Below are positions 48,296 to 60,379 of a DNA stretch of 64,000 nucleotides, piece by piece. The notes under the pieces were generated by a model. That model saw only the letters and a list, made by a program, of their open reading frames with translations. It searched no databases and was not told the origin of the DNA. The stretch's first letter is position 1. Each line of letters opens with the position of its first letter. Position numbers and translations under genes: made by a program. The DNA comes from Buxus sempervirens (Eukaryota > Streptophyta > Magnoliopsida > Buxales > Buxaceae), in contig OX387193.1 of NCBI GenBank assembly GCA_947561395.2, forward strand, positions 16,058,001 to 16,122,000, in the 5' to 3' direction.

Positions 48296-48648
48296 GGGGA
48301 AATTGGTTTTTAGTGATACTTTGTCAACATAATTCAGATTCAGTCGGCCAAATCTTGATAATTGATTTTTATTGATACTTTTTTTTAAATAATTGAGAAC
48401 TGGTGTCATTTTACTATTCATTAAAAGTTTCTTCCAATAATGCCCTCAAAAGACTTTAAAAACCATTTCACTCATTTTGTTCTAAGTGAGGTTTGCAAGT
48501 CTTTTGAGGGCATTATTGAAAGAAATTTTAATGAGGACACCAATTCTCAATTATTTTAAAAAAATTATCACTAAAAACTAATTACCAAGATTTGGCCGAC
48601 TGGATCTGAATTATTTTGACAAAGTATAACTAAAAACTAAGTTTCCCA
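48296..48648. mobile_element. Foldback MITE, Mutator-like, 353 bp
   Basis: Almost the entire element is an inverted repeat. Left-arm phrases such as CAGTCGGCCAAATCTTG and AATAATGCCCTCAAAAGACT recur in reverse complement in the right arm, leaving a central loop of about 40 bp. Flanking 9-bp sequences TTTTGGAAA (48287-48295) and TTTTGAAAA (48649-48657) match at 8 of 9 positions. No coding capacity. It lies about 0.8 kb upstream of the metacaspase start codon. Confidence 0.85.
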
Positions 48649-48657
48649 TTTTGAAAA

Positions 48658-51480
48658 TATCTTAATGACAAGAATTATAGAAAGAATTATATTTGTATAC
48701 ATTTAAATACAATTATGTGCTTCCTTTCATAAAATATTGTGCTATTTTGATTTAATTAAGCGTAGATAAAGATTTAGAATTATAATAAGATGAGCTTAAA
48801 TAAAGTAGGACTCTGAAAAAAGGTAAAAATTTGTAGTTTTATCATATTGTACTATTAATTAATAATCTACCATTTTCCTAGTCATAGTAATTAACTAATA
48901 AATATCATCTTAGTCTTTATGTACTTTCTTTATATCATTACAAATTTTGCAATTATAATTATTTGTTTATTTTTTATGTTCTTAAATTTTGCAATTATAA
49001 TTATTTGGTTATTATTTATGTTTATTGAAGTATGATGAATATATTTATTATTATTTCTTATTATTTGTTATAAGAAAACTATTTGAAAAAATTAAAAAAT
49101 ATTTTGTGTTTATCTTGAAAATTCATTTTGGAACTCTAGATAAAACCAAACATTTTGTGTATTTATTTTAATTCAATGTCATAGATAGAAAATTTGATTT
49201 ATTGTAGGATTCACTTTTTTCTTTGAAATGTTAATGCAATAATTAGAAAATTAGAGATGAAGATTTTTATAGTGAAAATAAAATAAATATGATTTTCTAG
49301 AAAATTGTTATCATGAAAATAAAAATAAAAGATAAGAACAAATAATACTTATCCTTTTTTCTCTTTTAGTATAAAACGATAAATTATTTGAAAATAATAT
49401 ACAAAATCAGATAGAACTCCAAGAATGGTAATGCATTCTCTTTTTCTTGAAGACTTCTTTCAATAATTTGAGACTTAAAAAGGATAAATATTTTTTGTCA
49501 AAATATAATAAAATATAAAATTAGATAGATTTCTAAAAAAAAAAAGCAACCGATTATTAATAAAGATTTAAGATAAGAATAAAATTAAAAATATCTTCCT
49601 ATATAATAAATTATTGTTGTAAAATTATCTCTTCTCAGTTAGATAAGATTTCCAATTATAATATGATTCTCTATTCGTTTTGTTGGAAAAGTATATGGAA
49701 TTATAATAAGATTTATTTAAATACGTAGGATACTAAAGAGGATAGATATTTTTATTTAATATATCATGGGTATTATCAATTGATAATTTGTATTGATATA
49801 GATAGAAATAAGAAAAAGGGTTAGTCTTTCTTTCTTTAAGATTTTTTTATGTAAATAATATAAAGTAAAAAATAGAATTATAAAAACAGGTTGCTGTTGT
49901 TGTTATTTATAAAAATATAAGATAAGAACAAACTAAATAATTATCATCTTGCATTATTAATTAATAATCTAAAGCACTTATTTTTTTCATCCTGATTGAT
50001 TAATAAATATCTTCATAGTAAAAATAAATATATTGTTTAAGGTAAGAATATTTCTAAATTTCTACTTATAGATAGTTGACTTTTTTTCTTACTCCTTGTT
50101 CTTTTATTTTTCTTATATTATTAATGAAAATAATATAAAATGCTACTAAAATAATTTAAGCATTTTAATTATCTAACAGTAAAATCATACTAAATTAATT
50201 TATAGTATTAATGAGAGGCAACTTCTAGATATTAAAGTACCTTTTTCGTTGGTAAAATCCTACTATAATTAAATAATAAATGGAAAAAATATTTTATCAT
50301 TGCCATGAGTCATTCAAAGATAATCAATCTCTTCCATGATTTATCTTCTTGAAATATGTTATATTATATTACTAATATTATATATATATAATTGTGCTTT
50401 TTTAAAGTGAAAAAAAAAATTGATACATGTAAAGATTGGTAAATTTATTTTCATTTTTTTAATTAAGATTCTAATTAAGTAGATAAGTGTTAGAGAAGAA
50501 AAATATAATTTACTTTTATATATTTTTAATTTTATTAAAATTATTTTAAGTAGATAGGTATAAGTAGTGGAAAAGAAGTCTACTCCCTAGTAACATTAAG
50601 TATAAGTGAATAAAGTTATAAGAAAAGTATCAATAATGATTGGTAATTGTGTACTTATTAAAATTATTTTTAATGAATAAGTATTAGAGGATAAAAACCT
50701 AAATATGTAACGTTATGAGATTTGTAATCTACTTCTATATTTTTATTCAAAAAATTTTAAGTGGATAAAACTATAAATTTCTAACATTATTAATTTGGTA
50801 ATTTACTTTCATGTTTTGTTTATTAAAATTATTTTAAGTAGATAAGTATTAAAGAAGATAACTATAATTCTATAAATATGTTAAGTTATGAGATTGGTAA
50901 TTTACTTATCTTCTTTATATAAGTAATAAGTATTCATTATAACATTGGTAATTTATCGTTAATCTACAAAGATTAACGTTTTGAAATTATTAATATTTCA
51001 ATGGGTCGAAAAATTGAAAATTATTCAACCTAGTAAACCCAAGTACAATAGGGTTAACCGTATGGCAGATCTCTTTGATTAAATTACCCTGTCAATTATT
51101 ATTCACAATTTTATAAATTAATTTATCAACTAAATATTAATTTATTTTAATATTAGACATTCTACCGATCAATAAAATTCAATGTTTTTGATTGATCTTA
51201 TAGGGTTATACCTATTTTAAGCATCTACGTAAATTAGATAGGTAATGATTTGTAATATACTTTCTTTAATTAATTTTTTTAAGTGGATAAGCATTAGAGA
51301 AGTAAAATATAATTTACTTTATATTTTTATTAAATTCTTTTATATTTTTATTAAATTATTTTATAGTTTTTATTAAATTTGGAGAAACTTTTTTAAGTAG
51401 CTAATATGTGAAATTAAAAACTATAGGAAAGGACATTTTGGGTATGTGAAAATTGAAAACACTTACGGTAGTTTGTTCTT
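48658..51480. other. Very AT-rich non-coding DNA
   Basis: No genes recognised. The first half is A/T runs. The second half contains the degenerate repeat listed separately. Confidence 0.6.
50477..51300 (+). repeat. Degenerate AT-rich interspersed repeat
   Basis: The motif AAGTAGATAAGTATTAGAG and variants start at 50477, 50548, 50672, 50759, 50836 and 51281. They are usually preceded by ATTAAAATTATTTT, and several are followed by text like GTTATGAGATTGGTAATTTA. Spacing is irregular (71 to 124 bp for the first five), so this is an eroded array rather than a clean satellite. Confidence 0.6.
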
Positions 51481-51816
51481 TTAATAATAGTATAGATATG
51501 ATTGTATTTTTAAATATCTTTCCAATTAATTGATCATTTGATTAGTGTGAGAAAAATTGAGTTCTTGGGGTTAGGTTAGGACTTAAAGAATTCTCTGCAT
51601 GGAGCATCAAAGGTAGCAGAGTTTTTGCCTTTGAGAATGTAAAAGAGTTTTTTTTTTTTTCAATTGGAAAAACCCTGATCATGAGATGCTCCACATGATA
51701 GCATCTCAACAAAACTGTATGGTCAGCACAGTAAAAGGCCACAAACAATTTCATCCCACTAAACTCATGTAGTTGGCTATTGGTTTTATATATATACTAG
51801 GGGAGGCACGTGCCGT

Positions 51817-52030
51817 AGGGCTGCAACTCGGTGCAGTTTGGTTCGGGTTGGTCTCAACCTAAGACCAAACTAAGGTTATTGATGGTCAGCCCAAAACCGA
51901 ACCGAACCGACCTTAGAACCGAAATACCCAAATCGAAAACCGAACCGATTATTTAAAGAAAACCCATAACCCAACCCAAACCAAACCAAATTGCAAAATT
52001 CGATTCGGTTCAGTTTGGGTCATTTTCCCA
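51817..52030 (+). mobile_element. Possible hAT-like derivative (one end only)
   Basis: TAGGGCTGCAACTCGG at 51817, followed by GGTTCGGGTTGG and CCAAACC/GGTTCGGT motifs on both strands, is the style of small plant hAT elements. No matching right terminus was found. Confidence 0.3.
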
Positions 52031-52109
52031 TACTTAAAACCTATTATCAAGAGATAGATTCCCACTTTTGCCTAAAAAAAAATTTAAAGAATACACACAA
52101 CAAATTTAA

Positions 52110-53903
52110 AGGATCATCACTTACATGCGGTCCAATCTCTTAAGTAGTTCACATGCATACTTGGGGGAGCACGTTCCCTCTTTCTCACTTGATCTTATGT
52201 ACCCCTCTCTTAATCCCCCAAGTCCTTTCTTTTAATGATTTCTTTTTTAGGACGTAAGCATGCTTGTTTTTTTCATTAATCATTTTGAAGCATGCTTCAG
52301 TGAATGGATGAAACCTAGTATGCATGAATGGCATGTTCCCCACCTCTTCGGCCATGCTATGTCTCCCACCTAGTCACTGTTTTTTTGATTTGCATGCTTT
52401 CGTCTCATCTTTGTATACATAAAAAACATGCACGTATATGTACACGTAGGAAGTATGCTAAGTTCCTTTCCTTTAATCATCTATCTTTGCATGCACATGA
52501 GCGTGTCCCCAGAACCCCCTTGCCATGGCCTTGTTACCTACTGGTTTGAGATATCATGCATGCCCCCGTTCCCCCTTCCTTTTACTGTTTTGAGCCCTTT
52601 GGCATGATCCCCTTCCCCTTGGTTCCTAAAAGTCCCAAAAAAAGGGCCTAAAGAGGCCTCTCCCCTTACCCATGAGCCACTGTGGGCCCACATAGCTACC
52701 AGGCATCCCTGGAAACCCAAGAAACCAAAGCCCCTGAAAAAAAGCCAAAAAATTGTTTTTCTGTGCTTGCCCAAAAACTCAGTTTGGGCAAGCTTCTTTT
52801 CCCTTGTAACTGAAATCCAATTTCGGTTACATCCTGAAAATGCCAAAGAACCCATTTTCAGCCCCTTGTTTGTCTCTTAGCATGTTTCAATTGAACCATA
52901 CCATCTAGTAGGGTTTCCGAGTCAACAGGAAACCCAATAAGGGCCTTGGACCCACCGGGTCCAGTTCGATTGATTGTGGGCCTTCCAACGGGGCCCACCC
53001 AGTCCAACTCACCAACCTTGTTCCAAAATAAATAATTAAGCTGCTTAAATGGGCCACACCATCCGAGGCCCAACAAAAGCCCGATCTGAAGCATGCTTGC
53101 CTAGAATAGGTTTGGTTTGGCCGAGACTGCAGGCTTGGGCCTATCGGGCCCTATTTCCTTCTTTAAGGAAAGCCCACTTGCTTAGATAAGAAAAGGGATC
53201 CAAAACCCCATCTTGCAAAGTCTTGAGCTTTCAAGCCCAAGCCTAGGACATGGGCCCCAAGCCCATTTGTAGCCCACCATTGAAAAAGCTGAACAAAGAT
53301 AATCAAGCTTCAAGGTAGCCCTTGTGGGGCCCACAGACCATCCAGGCCCACCAAGCTTAAATCTTAACTTAAATTCTTTGGATCAAACCTTAAATAAAAT
53401 CAATCAAATAAGGCAAACCCTAAAGGGCCTTCTAGGGATAGATCAAGGCCCTGCAAAAGGACATGTGGGCTAAGCCCAGTCCACCAGGGGATCCGTGGGC
53501 CTTCCAACGAGGCCCACCCAATCAGACCCAGATCACTTAAATAAAACAAGATAAAACCAAATAAAAGGGGACCCACACAACTCAGGTGGTCCCCACCAGA
53601 CTTAAACAAAATGTGTGCATGTTTGGCTTAGGAATTGGGTGAGATAGACCGAGTTGACTCGAACCAGGAAACCCGTGGGACCCATCACCCGACGGGGCGG
53701 ACTTGGGTGTCTACAGACTTCCTTGGACTGTAACCGAGACCTTACATAGAATCTCAAGTCACAGACCAGCCTAAATAGACAACCCTAGGCACCCAGATGT
53801 CTGCCTGCACCCCATCAGGCAGTGGCGACTCTAAAACCCCGATTTTCTCAGGAGGCATGCACTCCTGTGCGCCTCGCTGTGTAGCGTTCTCGACGCACGC
53901 ACA
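52110..53903 (+). mobile_element. 5'-truncated LTR (family 4, relative of the 54576 LTR)
   Basis: From about 52180 the sequence aligns with 55980 onward in the solo LTR at 54576, for example CTTATGTACCCCTCTCTTAATCCCCC against CATGTACCCCTTTTAGTAATCCCCC. The alignment runs to the shared end: GGGCCTTCCAACGAGGCCCA, GGGTGTCTAC, CAGGCAGTGGCGACTC and a final CGCACGCACA at 53903. The first 1.4-1.5 kb of the LTR are missing. Flanking GCTAC at 53904 has no partner. Confidence 0.8.
52765..52830 (+). repeat. Two perfect or near-perfect hairpin dyads in the truncated LTR
   Basis: The first has arms GCTTGCCCAAA and TTTGGGCAAGC with loop AACTCAG (52765-52793). The second has arms GTAACTGAAAT and ATTTCGGTTAC, spacer CCA (52806-52830), with one mismatch. 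Confidence 0.93.
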
Positions 53904-54570
53904 GCTACAATTTTCCTTTAATATAGCAATAGCTCTTGAGCAGGCAACCTTAATCAGAGTTCATCTGGTTTTACAATCTACTAAGGTATATCATATGGTA
54001 GATCATGATCTCTGTACAGTTTACGTAGAGGGAATAGAGTATTTCATTAACCAAGAAGCAGGGCTGTGTAGCCAACCATATGGTTTGCATAGAAGTGGAG
54101 AAATAGGATCCGCCATTTGATGGGCATTAACATGAGATATCATCACTCGGAAACAGCTCCATTACGATCATTTAACAGTTCTATTCTTGTGATTTTTTTT
54201 AATGTTTTAAAAAGAAATATTTCTTGAACAGCTTACTGAAAAAGCTTAAATTAATTAAGAAGATTCCATATGTAGACTGATCAAACATGATCCTCTGTAT
54301 CATGACCTCATGGTTCCACTATAGATTTTGGACCCTGACAAAACTAATATTCCAGGATAGAATTCAGACCATGTTAATTTACAAACACTAATTTTGTTAA
54401 GAACAAAAAAAAAATGTTTCTATCGAAATTTTTATAGTTTTGTGGAATTCAGGATTCTCCATTAAATCAACAGGATTTCTTTGGCATGCAAAATTTGTGC
54501 TACCGAATGAAACCGAAATGAACAGTTACAGCTTCTCTGCCTTCTATCTAATACACGGGCATCTCATTTA
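53904..54570. other. Unassigned segment between two LTRs
   Basis: A plus-strand frame (53930-54118) reads TVYVEGIEYFINQEAGLCSQ. It is not recognisable as any family and extends back into LTR sequence, so it is probably fortuitous. No KARI exon is seen here either. Confidence 0.4.
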
Positions 54571-54867
54571 GAGGATGTAAGCACCTTATTTTTGCACCCC
54601 TGGAATTGCTGAAAATGAAAACCCTGGCAGAAAGTCAAACCCCGAGGGGACAAAAAGTTGACTTTTTGATCAAGAGAAATTTGGCCACCTTGCTTTATAT
54701 CATTGGATAGAGAATCCCGACACGGTTCCAACGCAACTGAGTTTGCACGAATCGGAGTCCGGATGAAGAAGATGTAAGCAGTTGAAGTTCTAGGGCAGCG
54801 TGTTGGAAAACTGCACACGTGGCAAAAGTCTGCACACGTGGCAAGCAGCAGAGCAAAAAAGGTCCCA

Positions 54868-55125
54868 GGGATTAAATCTGTGATTACCCAAATTAATGAA
54901 AAATATCTCAAGGGTAAAGCTGCAGATATCCAAGGGTATCAGGGACTAGATCCATAAGCATCAAAACTTGAGAAAATATCCCAGGGACCAATCTGTAAAT
55001 ATCCAAAAGTATCAGGGACTAAATCTGTAAATATGAAAAATATCAAGGACTAAATCTGTAAATATCCAAAAGTATTAGGGACTAAATCTGTAAAAATCCA
55101 AAGTTCCAGGGACCAATCCACAAAT
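54868..55125 (+). repeat. Tandem AGGGACTAAATCTGTAAATAT motif array
   Basis: About eight imperfect copies of GGGACTAAATCTGTAAATAT with linkers such as CCAAAAGTATCA, at roughly 35-40 bp spacing. It lies near the 5' end of the family 4 LTR. Confidence 0.8.
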
Positions 55126-56666
55126 ACCAAGATTTGCTCATAATTGGTATCCCCTATGGGCATGCATGGGCATCATCCATGCATGCCACCACTCATGCAT
55201 CTCTCTCTCCCTCTCTCTCCCCCCATGACCAACCATGCATGCCTCATACATGCATCCCCCTCTCTCATGGTGGATGGGCATGCATGGGCATCATCCATGC
55301 ATGCCACCCCTCATGCAACTCTCTCTCTCTCTCTCTCTCTCCCATGATTATGCCCCCCATGCATGCATGCCCATCCTTTGTACCACATGAATAAAACCCC
55401 CCCAAGCCCCATACGTAGGGGGTTCCTCTCTCATTTTTTAGCACACTTTTGATCTCCCACCATTCTTCTTCTCCAAGAGCTCCAACCTCTCTCCCATCTC
55501 TCCCAAGCTCTCTCATCTCTCCCAAGCACCTCACCTTGCTCCATCTACCACTTTTTTCTTCTTCTTCTCCACTCTCACTCAAGCAAAGGGGGAAGGCTTG
55601 CTGTTGGTGGTGCCAAGAGAGGTTCCAGCCTTGGTCCTAGCTCCAAGGAGGCTCCACACATCTTCTACAAGGGTTCAAAGCCCAAGGTGAGTCCTCTTAG
55701 ACCATTTTATTGAACATATGTAAGATTTGACTTATTCAAAGCATGTTGAATATTATGCATGTTGTGGGATTTCTGTTCTAGAGTGTTCTTTGCATTTATC
55801 TCCCCATCATGCTCTCTTTTCTTGATTTTATGTGAGTTGGTACTTCCGTAAGATAAGGGATGGATTTCGGTTGATCTAAAGAGAGAAGAAGAGATTGTCT
55901 TTTTCTTGCTTGATTTCCAATGTTTAGAAGTTGCTGTTTCTATCCTCTTTTTATTTAATGGGGAGTATGTTCTCCTTCTTTGCTATCCCATGTACCCCTT
56001 TTAGTAATCCCCCCTCTTTATCCTTTCTTTAGACATTTTTTTTAGGCTAAATGAATATGTTACATGGATGTGATCATGTTATGGGTTGCATAGGATGCAT
56101 GTTGAGTTCTCTTTTCTTCTCTTGTTTGTATAGGGTTTCATCATTATTTTTTGTGTGCATGAGATCATCTACCCTTTAAAACATGCATGCCATCATCTTG
56201 GGATTATGCAAATAGTTTTTTTACCGTTTTCCTTATGTTTCATCATGTTTTCTTTTAGTCTAAGCTGCTGTTTTCGACCATAAGAAATCATTCTCTTTTG
56301 GTTTTGAACATATCACACTAGTATGTTTATACTTTCACACCTTAGAAGCATATCTAGGTGCTTTATATATGTTATTGTTTAGTGTAGTTTGCATGCATAT
56401 AAAACCTGTTTTTCAGCTCTTAATTGGTGTCTTATTATCAAGTTTGGTTTTGACTTAAAGCATGCTTATTGAAGCCCTATGTTGCTTGATTTTCTTCCAT
56501 GTATGTTAATGATTGGTTTTCAATAAAAAGGAACCAAAGAAGAAGCAAGGTGGCTCTTCTCCGAACCACTGTGGGCTCACACAGGAGCCCACACAATCCC
56601 TGGAACACCCCAAGAGGCCTAAGAATCCAACCCCAAGGCAAAAATCCGAAAATTGGCTTTTGTAGG

Positions 56667-56770
56667 TTGATCCGGCAACTCAGGCCGGATCAACAGAGGC
56701 CCACTTGTAGCCGGCAAAAGATGCCGGATACACAGAGACCTGTGTGTAACCGGCATCTCAGGCCGGCTAC
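56667..56770 (+). repeat. Three hairpin dyads in the family 4 LTR
   Basis: Positions 56667-56693: arms TTGATCCGGC and GCCGGATCAA, loop AACTCAG. Positions 56707-56731: arms GTAGCCGGC and GCCGGATAC. Positions 56746-56770: arms GTAACCGGC and GCCGGCTAC, loop ATCTCAG. The first is perfect and the others have one mismatched pair each. Confidence 0.93.
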
Positions 56771-58005
56771 ACTGCCAGAATTCATTTTTTTGTCATTTTT
56801 ACTGATCTTGTGAGATTTTTTGGTTTGTTTGATCAACTCCGGGCGAACCAATAGACCCGGAAACCCAAAATGGGCCATGGACCGACCCGGTCCAAATTGA
56901 TTTCCGATGGGCCTTCCAACGGGGCCAACCAAGCCCGACCAATTTATTTTTGCTTAACTAAGATAAATAAAAGATTTGAGTGGGCCAGACCACTTGAGGC
57001 CCACCCAAGCCCTAGTTGGGCCATGCATGCTTAAAGTAGGATGTGGTTTGGCCGAGACCACGGGCAAGGCCTATCGGGCCCACTAAGCCCATGAACCCAA
57101 CCAACTTAGGGTTTCAGAACCCTATCTCAGAAAGTCTCGGGCTTTCAAGCCCGAGCCCAGGTAAAGGGCCCCAAGCCCAATGCTTGGCCCATTTTGGCAC
57201 AGATAAGAAAGATAATCAAAACTACTTGGTAACCAACTGTGTGGCCCGCTCAAGGGCCCACAAACAGTCCCGGCCCACTTGTGCATAGAAATCACTTAAA
57301 TAACCAAACTGAACTTCAAAGTAAAATCAATTCACTTGAACCAAAGCCCAAAGGGTCTCTCAGGTTTAGACCGAGCCCACCAAGGGACACGTGGGCTCAA
57401 CCAAGCCCACCAAGGAATCCACGGGCCTTCCAACGGGGCCCGCCCATGCAGACTCATCTCATTTTAAGCTAAAGAAGATAAAATCAAGTAAAGGGACCCA
57501 CACCACTTTGGCGGTCCCACCAGACTTAACTAAATTGAATGCTGGATTAGGAATCGGGTGAGTGAGAGACCAACTGAGTTGACTCAAACCAGGGAAACCT
57601 ATGGGACTCGTCACTTGACGGGGTGGTCTGGGGTGTCTACGGACTTCCCCCGACCGCAACCGAGAACCTACTTAGAATCTCAAGCCGCAGACCAAGCCTT
57701 AGTAAAAGAACTTAGGCACCCAGGTGTCTGCCTGCACCCCATCAGGCAATGGCGACTCCAAACAATCCCGAGGCACGCATCGTTTTGCGTGCGCCTCGTC
57801 GTGCGACCGAAATTGGGTGCGCACAGAGGACAACGCCTCTCTATCAGCATGTATGATACATAAGGAAAGATAACCAGACTTGCTACTTAATAATATTAAT
57901 GGCAACGGTCTACTTGACTGTCTGAACGGGTAAGATGCACACTGCAAGTTATATAAACCCCAATTTGGCTTGTATAAAAAATGCAGCCAAGTTTATAGAA
58001 TGCTA

Positions 58006-58568
<563 letters not shown>

Positions 58569-58641
58569 TGATGAGATGAAGAAGAGAAGAAAAGAAAACA
58601 ATGACAACAAGAAGGACGTATTTCTTGTAACAGACAAAACA

Positions 58642-58756
58642 AAACAAAATTAGCTACAGAACACTGCTCACTTGACTCGGGCGGTCCAGGAAACAAAATT
58701 AACTACAGAACATTGCTCATTCGACTCGGGCAGTCCGACTGCCTAGACCGCCCGAG
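58642..58756 (+). repeat. 52-bp direct duplication with inverted end
   Basis: A block with CTACAGAACACTGCTC and GACTCGGGCGGTCC is repeated about 52 bp later (58694-58738). It is followed by GACCGCCCGAG, the inverse of CTCGGGCGGTC, so the whole can fold back. No family is recognised. Confidence 0.8.
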
Positions 58757-58999
58757 CTTATATATATTTAAAATTTAAAAAAGAAGCGTTTGCAGGAGCA
58801 AAGTTAGCTTTCGCTGAGGCCACAACCTACCATGGAAGCTGAAAAAGAGGCCCAACACTCAGGCTAAGAAAAGGGTGTACGTCTGCCCTGAGCCAAGCTG
58901 TGTGCATCATGATCCAAGCCGGGCTCTAGGTGACTTGACTGGCATAAAGAAACCTGTTTTTTAAAGTTGCTGCATAAATTTGCTTTTAAAGGCGATTTG

Positions 59000-60170
59000 G
59001 GAGTGACTGAAAGGCTATTAGGGATTTTGGGCTGCGTCGACCTGTTTTTTAACTTGTCAGTCTGCATTGGGTGTATTTTCGTGAGGACCGAGGTGGTTTG
59101 GGTGGCGGTTTATGCTTTCTTATGGTGGTTTTCCTCTGGGTTTCCTTGACTCCTAGCAGTTTTCACCTCTTCCAACAGCCTCCCACCCCTCACCCTCCTT
59201 CTCTGCATCTTCCCTCTTGCTTGGCATTTCTTTCTCTGCGAGCTATTGCCCTCTTCCCGGTCGGCTCTCTCTCCCTTTTGTTTCCCTTTTGCTTCTGCCT
59301 GGGTCCTGTCGCCTACCTTCCAGGCCTGTCGTCTGTCTTCCCTTTGTCCTTCTCATGCTAGAGTTTCTTGCTGCTGTGGTTGGCCAGGTCTTCCGCTGGT
59401 TCTGCTTTTTCTATCCCCTTGTCCTTTTAAGCCGTGGCCTTCCTGCCTTTAGGGCCTTCTCCCCTGTGATGGGCTAACGCTCTTGGCTCCTTGGTAGTTT
59501 TTGCTCCTTCTCCTTCCCCGGTTCTGTGTTTCCCTGGGTTTCCGATGGAAGACATTTCCTCTGAGTTCCAAAAACTTCTACTTCCTTCGCGGCCGGGAAA
59601 AGTTTTTGCCCTACTCGAGAATGAGAAATCTCGCTTGCACAACCATTGGCAATTTATTATCATTATAGAAGTGGTGAATGCGTCTCTTTCATTTCTATCG
59701 GTCAAAAACTTTGTGTCGAGGGTCTGGAAACCAGTTAAGGTGGTTTCCACCATTGCTGTCTCTTCATCCCGCTTTCTCCGGAGGAAGCTGATGAATTTAT
59801 CTTCGCTGATCTGATCCTTTGGACCCAGATTCTTGGGTTGCCTCGCTTTCTATGGGATAGACAAATCCTCCTCCATCTGGGTAATGAGTTTGGGGTTGTG
59901 CTTGATGTAGAACTACCCGAGCCTTCGGAGGTTCAACTCCCTGCGATCCATTGGTCTCTCCCCCTTCATAAGCCTATTCCAGCTGGGATCTTTATGGAGG
60001 ACCTTGCTTCACAGCAGGTTTGAGTTACTTTCTCCCATGAAGGTTTACCGGATTTCTGTTTTTTGTGCGGACTGCTTGGCCATACCCTCAACAACTGCTC
60101 CAATATTCTCCCCGGCCAGTCGCTGAGCTTCCCTCCAACGGATGTTCCTCCCCGGTACTCTAACTAGAAC
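59000..60170 (+). pseudogene. L1-type LINE, 5' region and ORF1 (degenerate)
   Basis: From about 59490 the plus strand encodes MEDISSEFQKLLLPS and, after frame changes, RFLWDRQILLHLGNEFG and LPLHKPIPAGIFMEDL. This is the arrangement of the ORF1 N-terminal domain in plant L1 elements. A zinc knuckle CFLCGLLGHTLNNC (CX2CX4HX4C intact) lies at 60057-60098. Stops (for example at about 59811 and 60021) interrupt it. The 5' limit near 59000 is a guess from the change to pyrimidine-rich, GC-richer sequence. ORF1 normally binds element RNA. Confidence 0.7.
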
Positions 60171-60379
60171 AGCCTGTAGGAGGCGCTGGAGTCCGTCCCC
60201 TCTGTCTGATGGCGGCGCTAGCAACAGATGTGAGCCCTCCGGTTCGGACCTCGGGTCGAACCTTAACTCCTTGGTGTACTCTGGTTCTACGACCCCCTCT
60301 CTCAGTCCTCGTGCTACTGTGGGCCGTCTCCTAGACCTCGTTCAAATGGCAGGCCTGGTCTCAGCAGGGTGGTGGGCCA

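Larger units (their letters stand above)
54576..57825 (+). mobile_element. Solo LTR (family 4), 3250 bp
   Basis: It starts TGTAAGCACCTTATTTTTGC and ends GGGTGCGCACA. Perfect 5-bp duplications GAGGA lie at 54571-54575 and 57826-57830. It contains a tandem motif array (54868-55125), a 118-bp duplication rich in GCATGCATGGGCATCATCC (55158 and 55276), a CT run and three hairpin dyads (56667-56770). Near the end it has GGGTGTCTACGGACTTCC and GGCAATGGCGACTCC, boxes shared with families 1 and 3. No internal region is present. Confidence 0.93.

Noticed and set aside
53797..54120. 107-codon plus-strand frame as a gene
   Set aside because: It begins inside LTR sequence and crosses the LTR end; no family resemblance.
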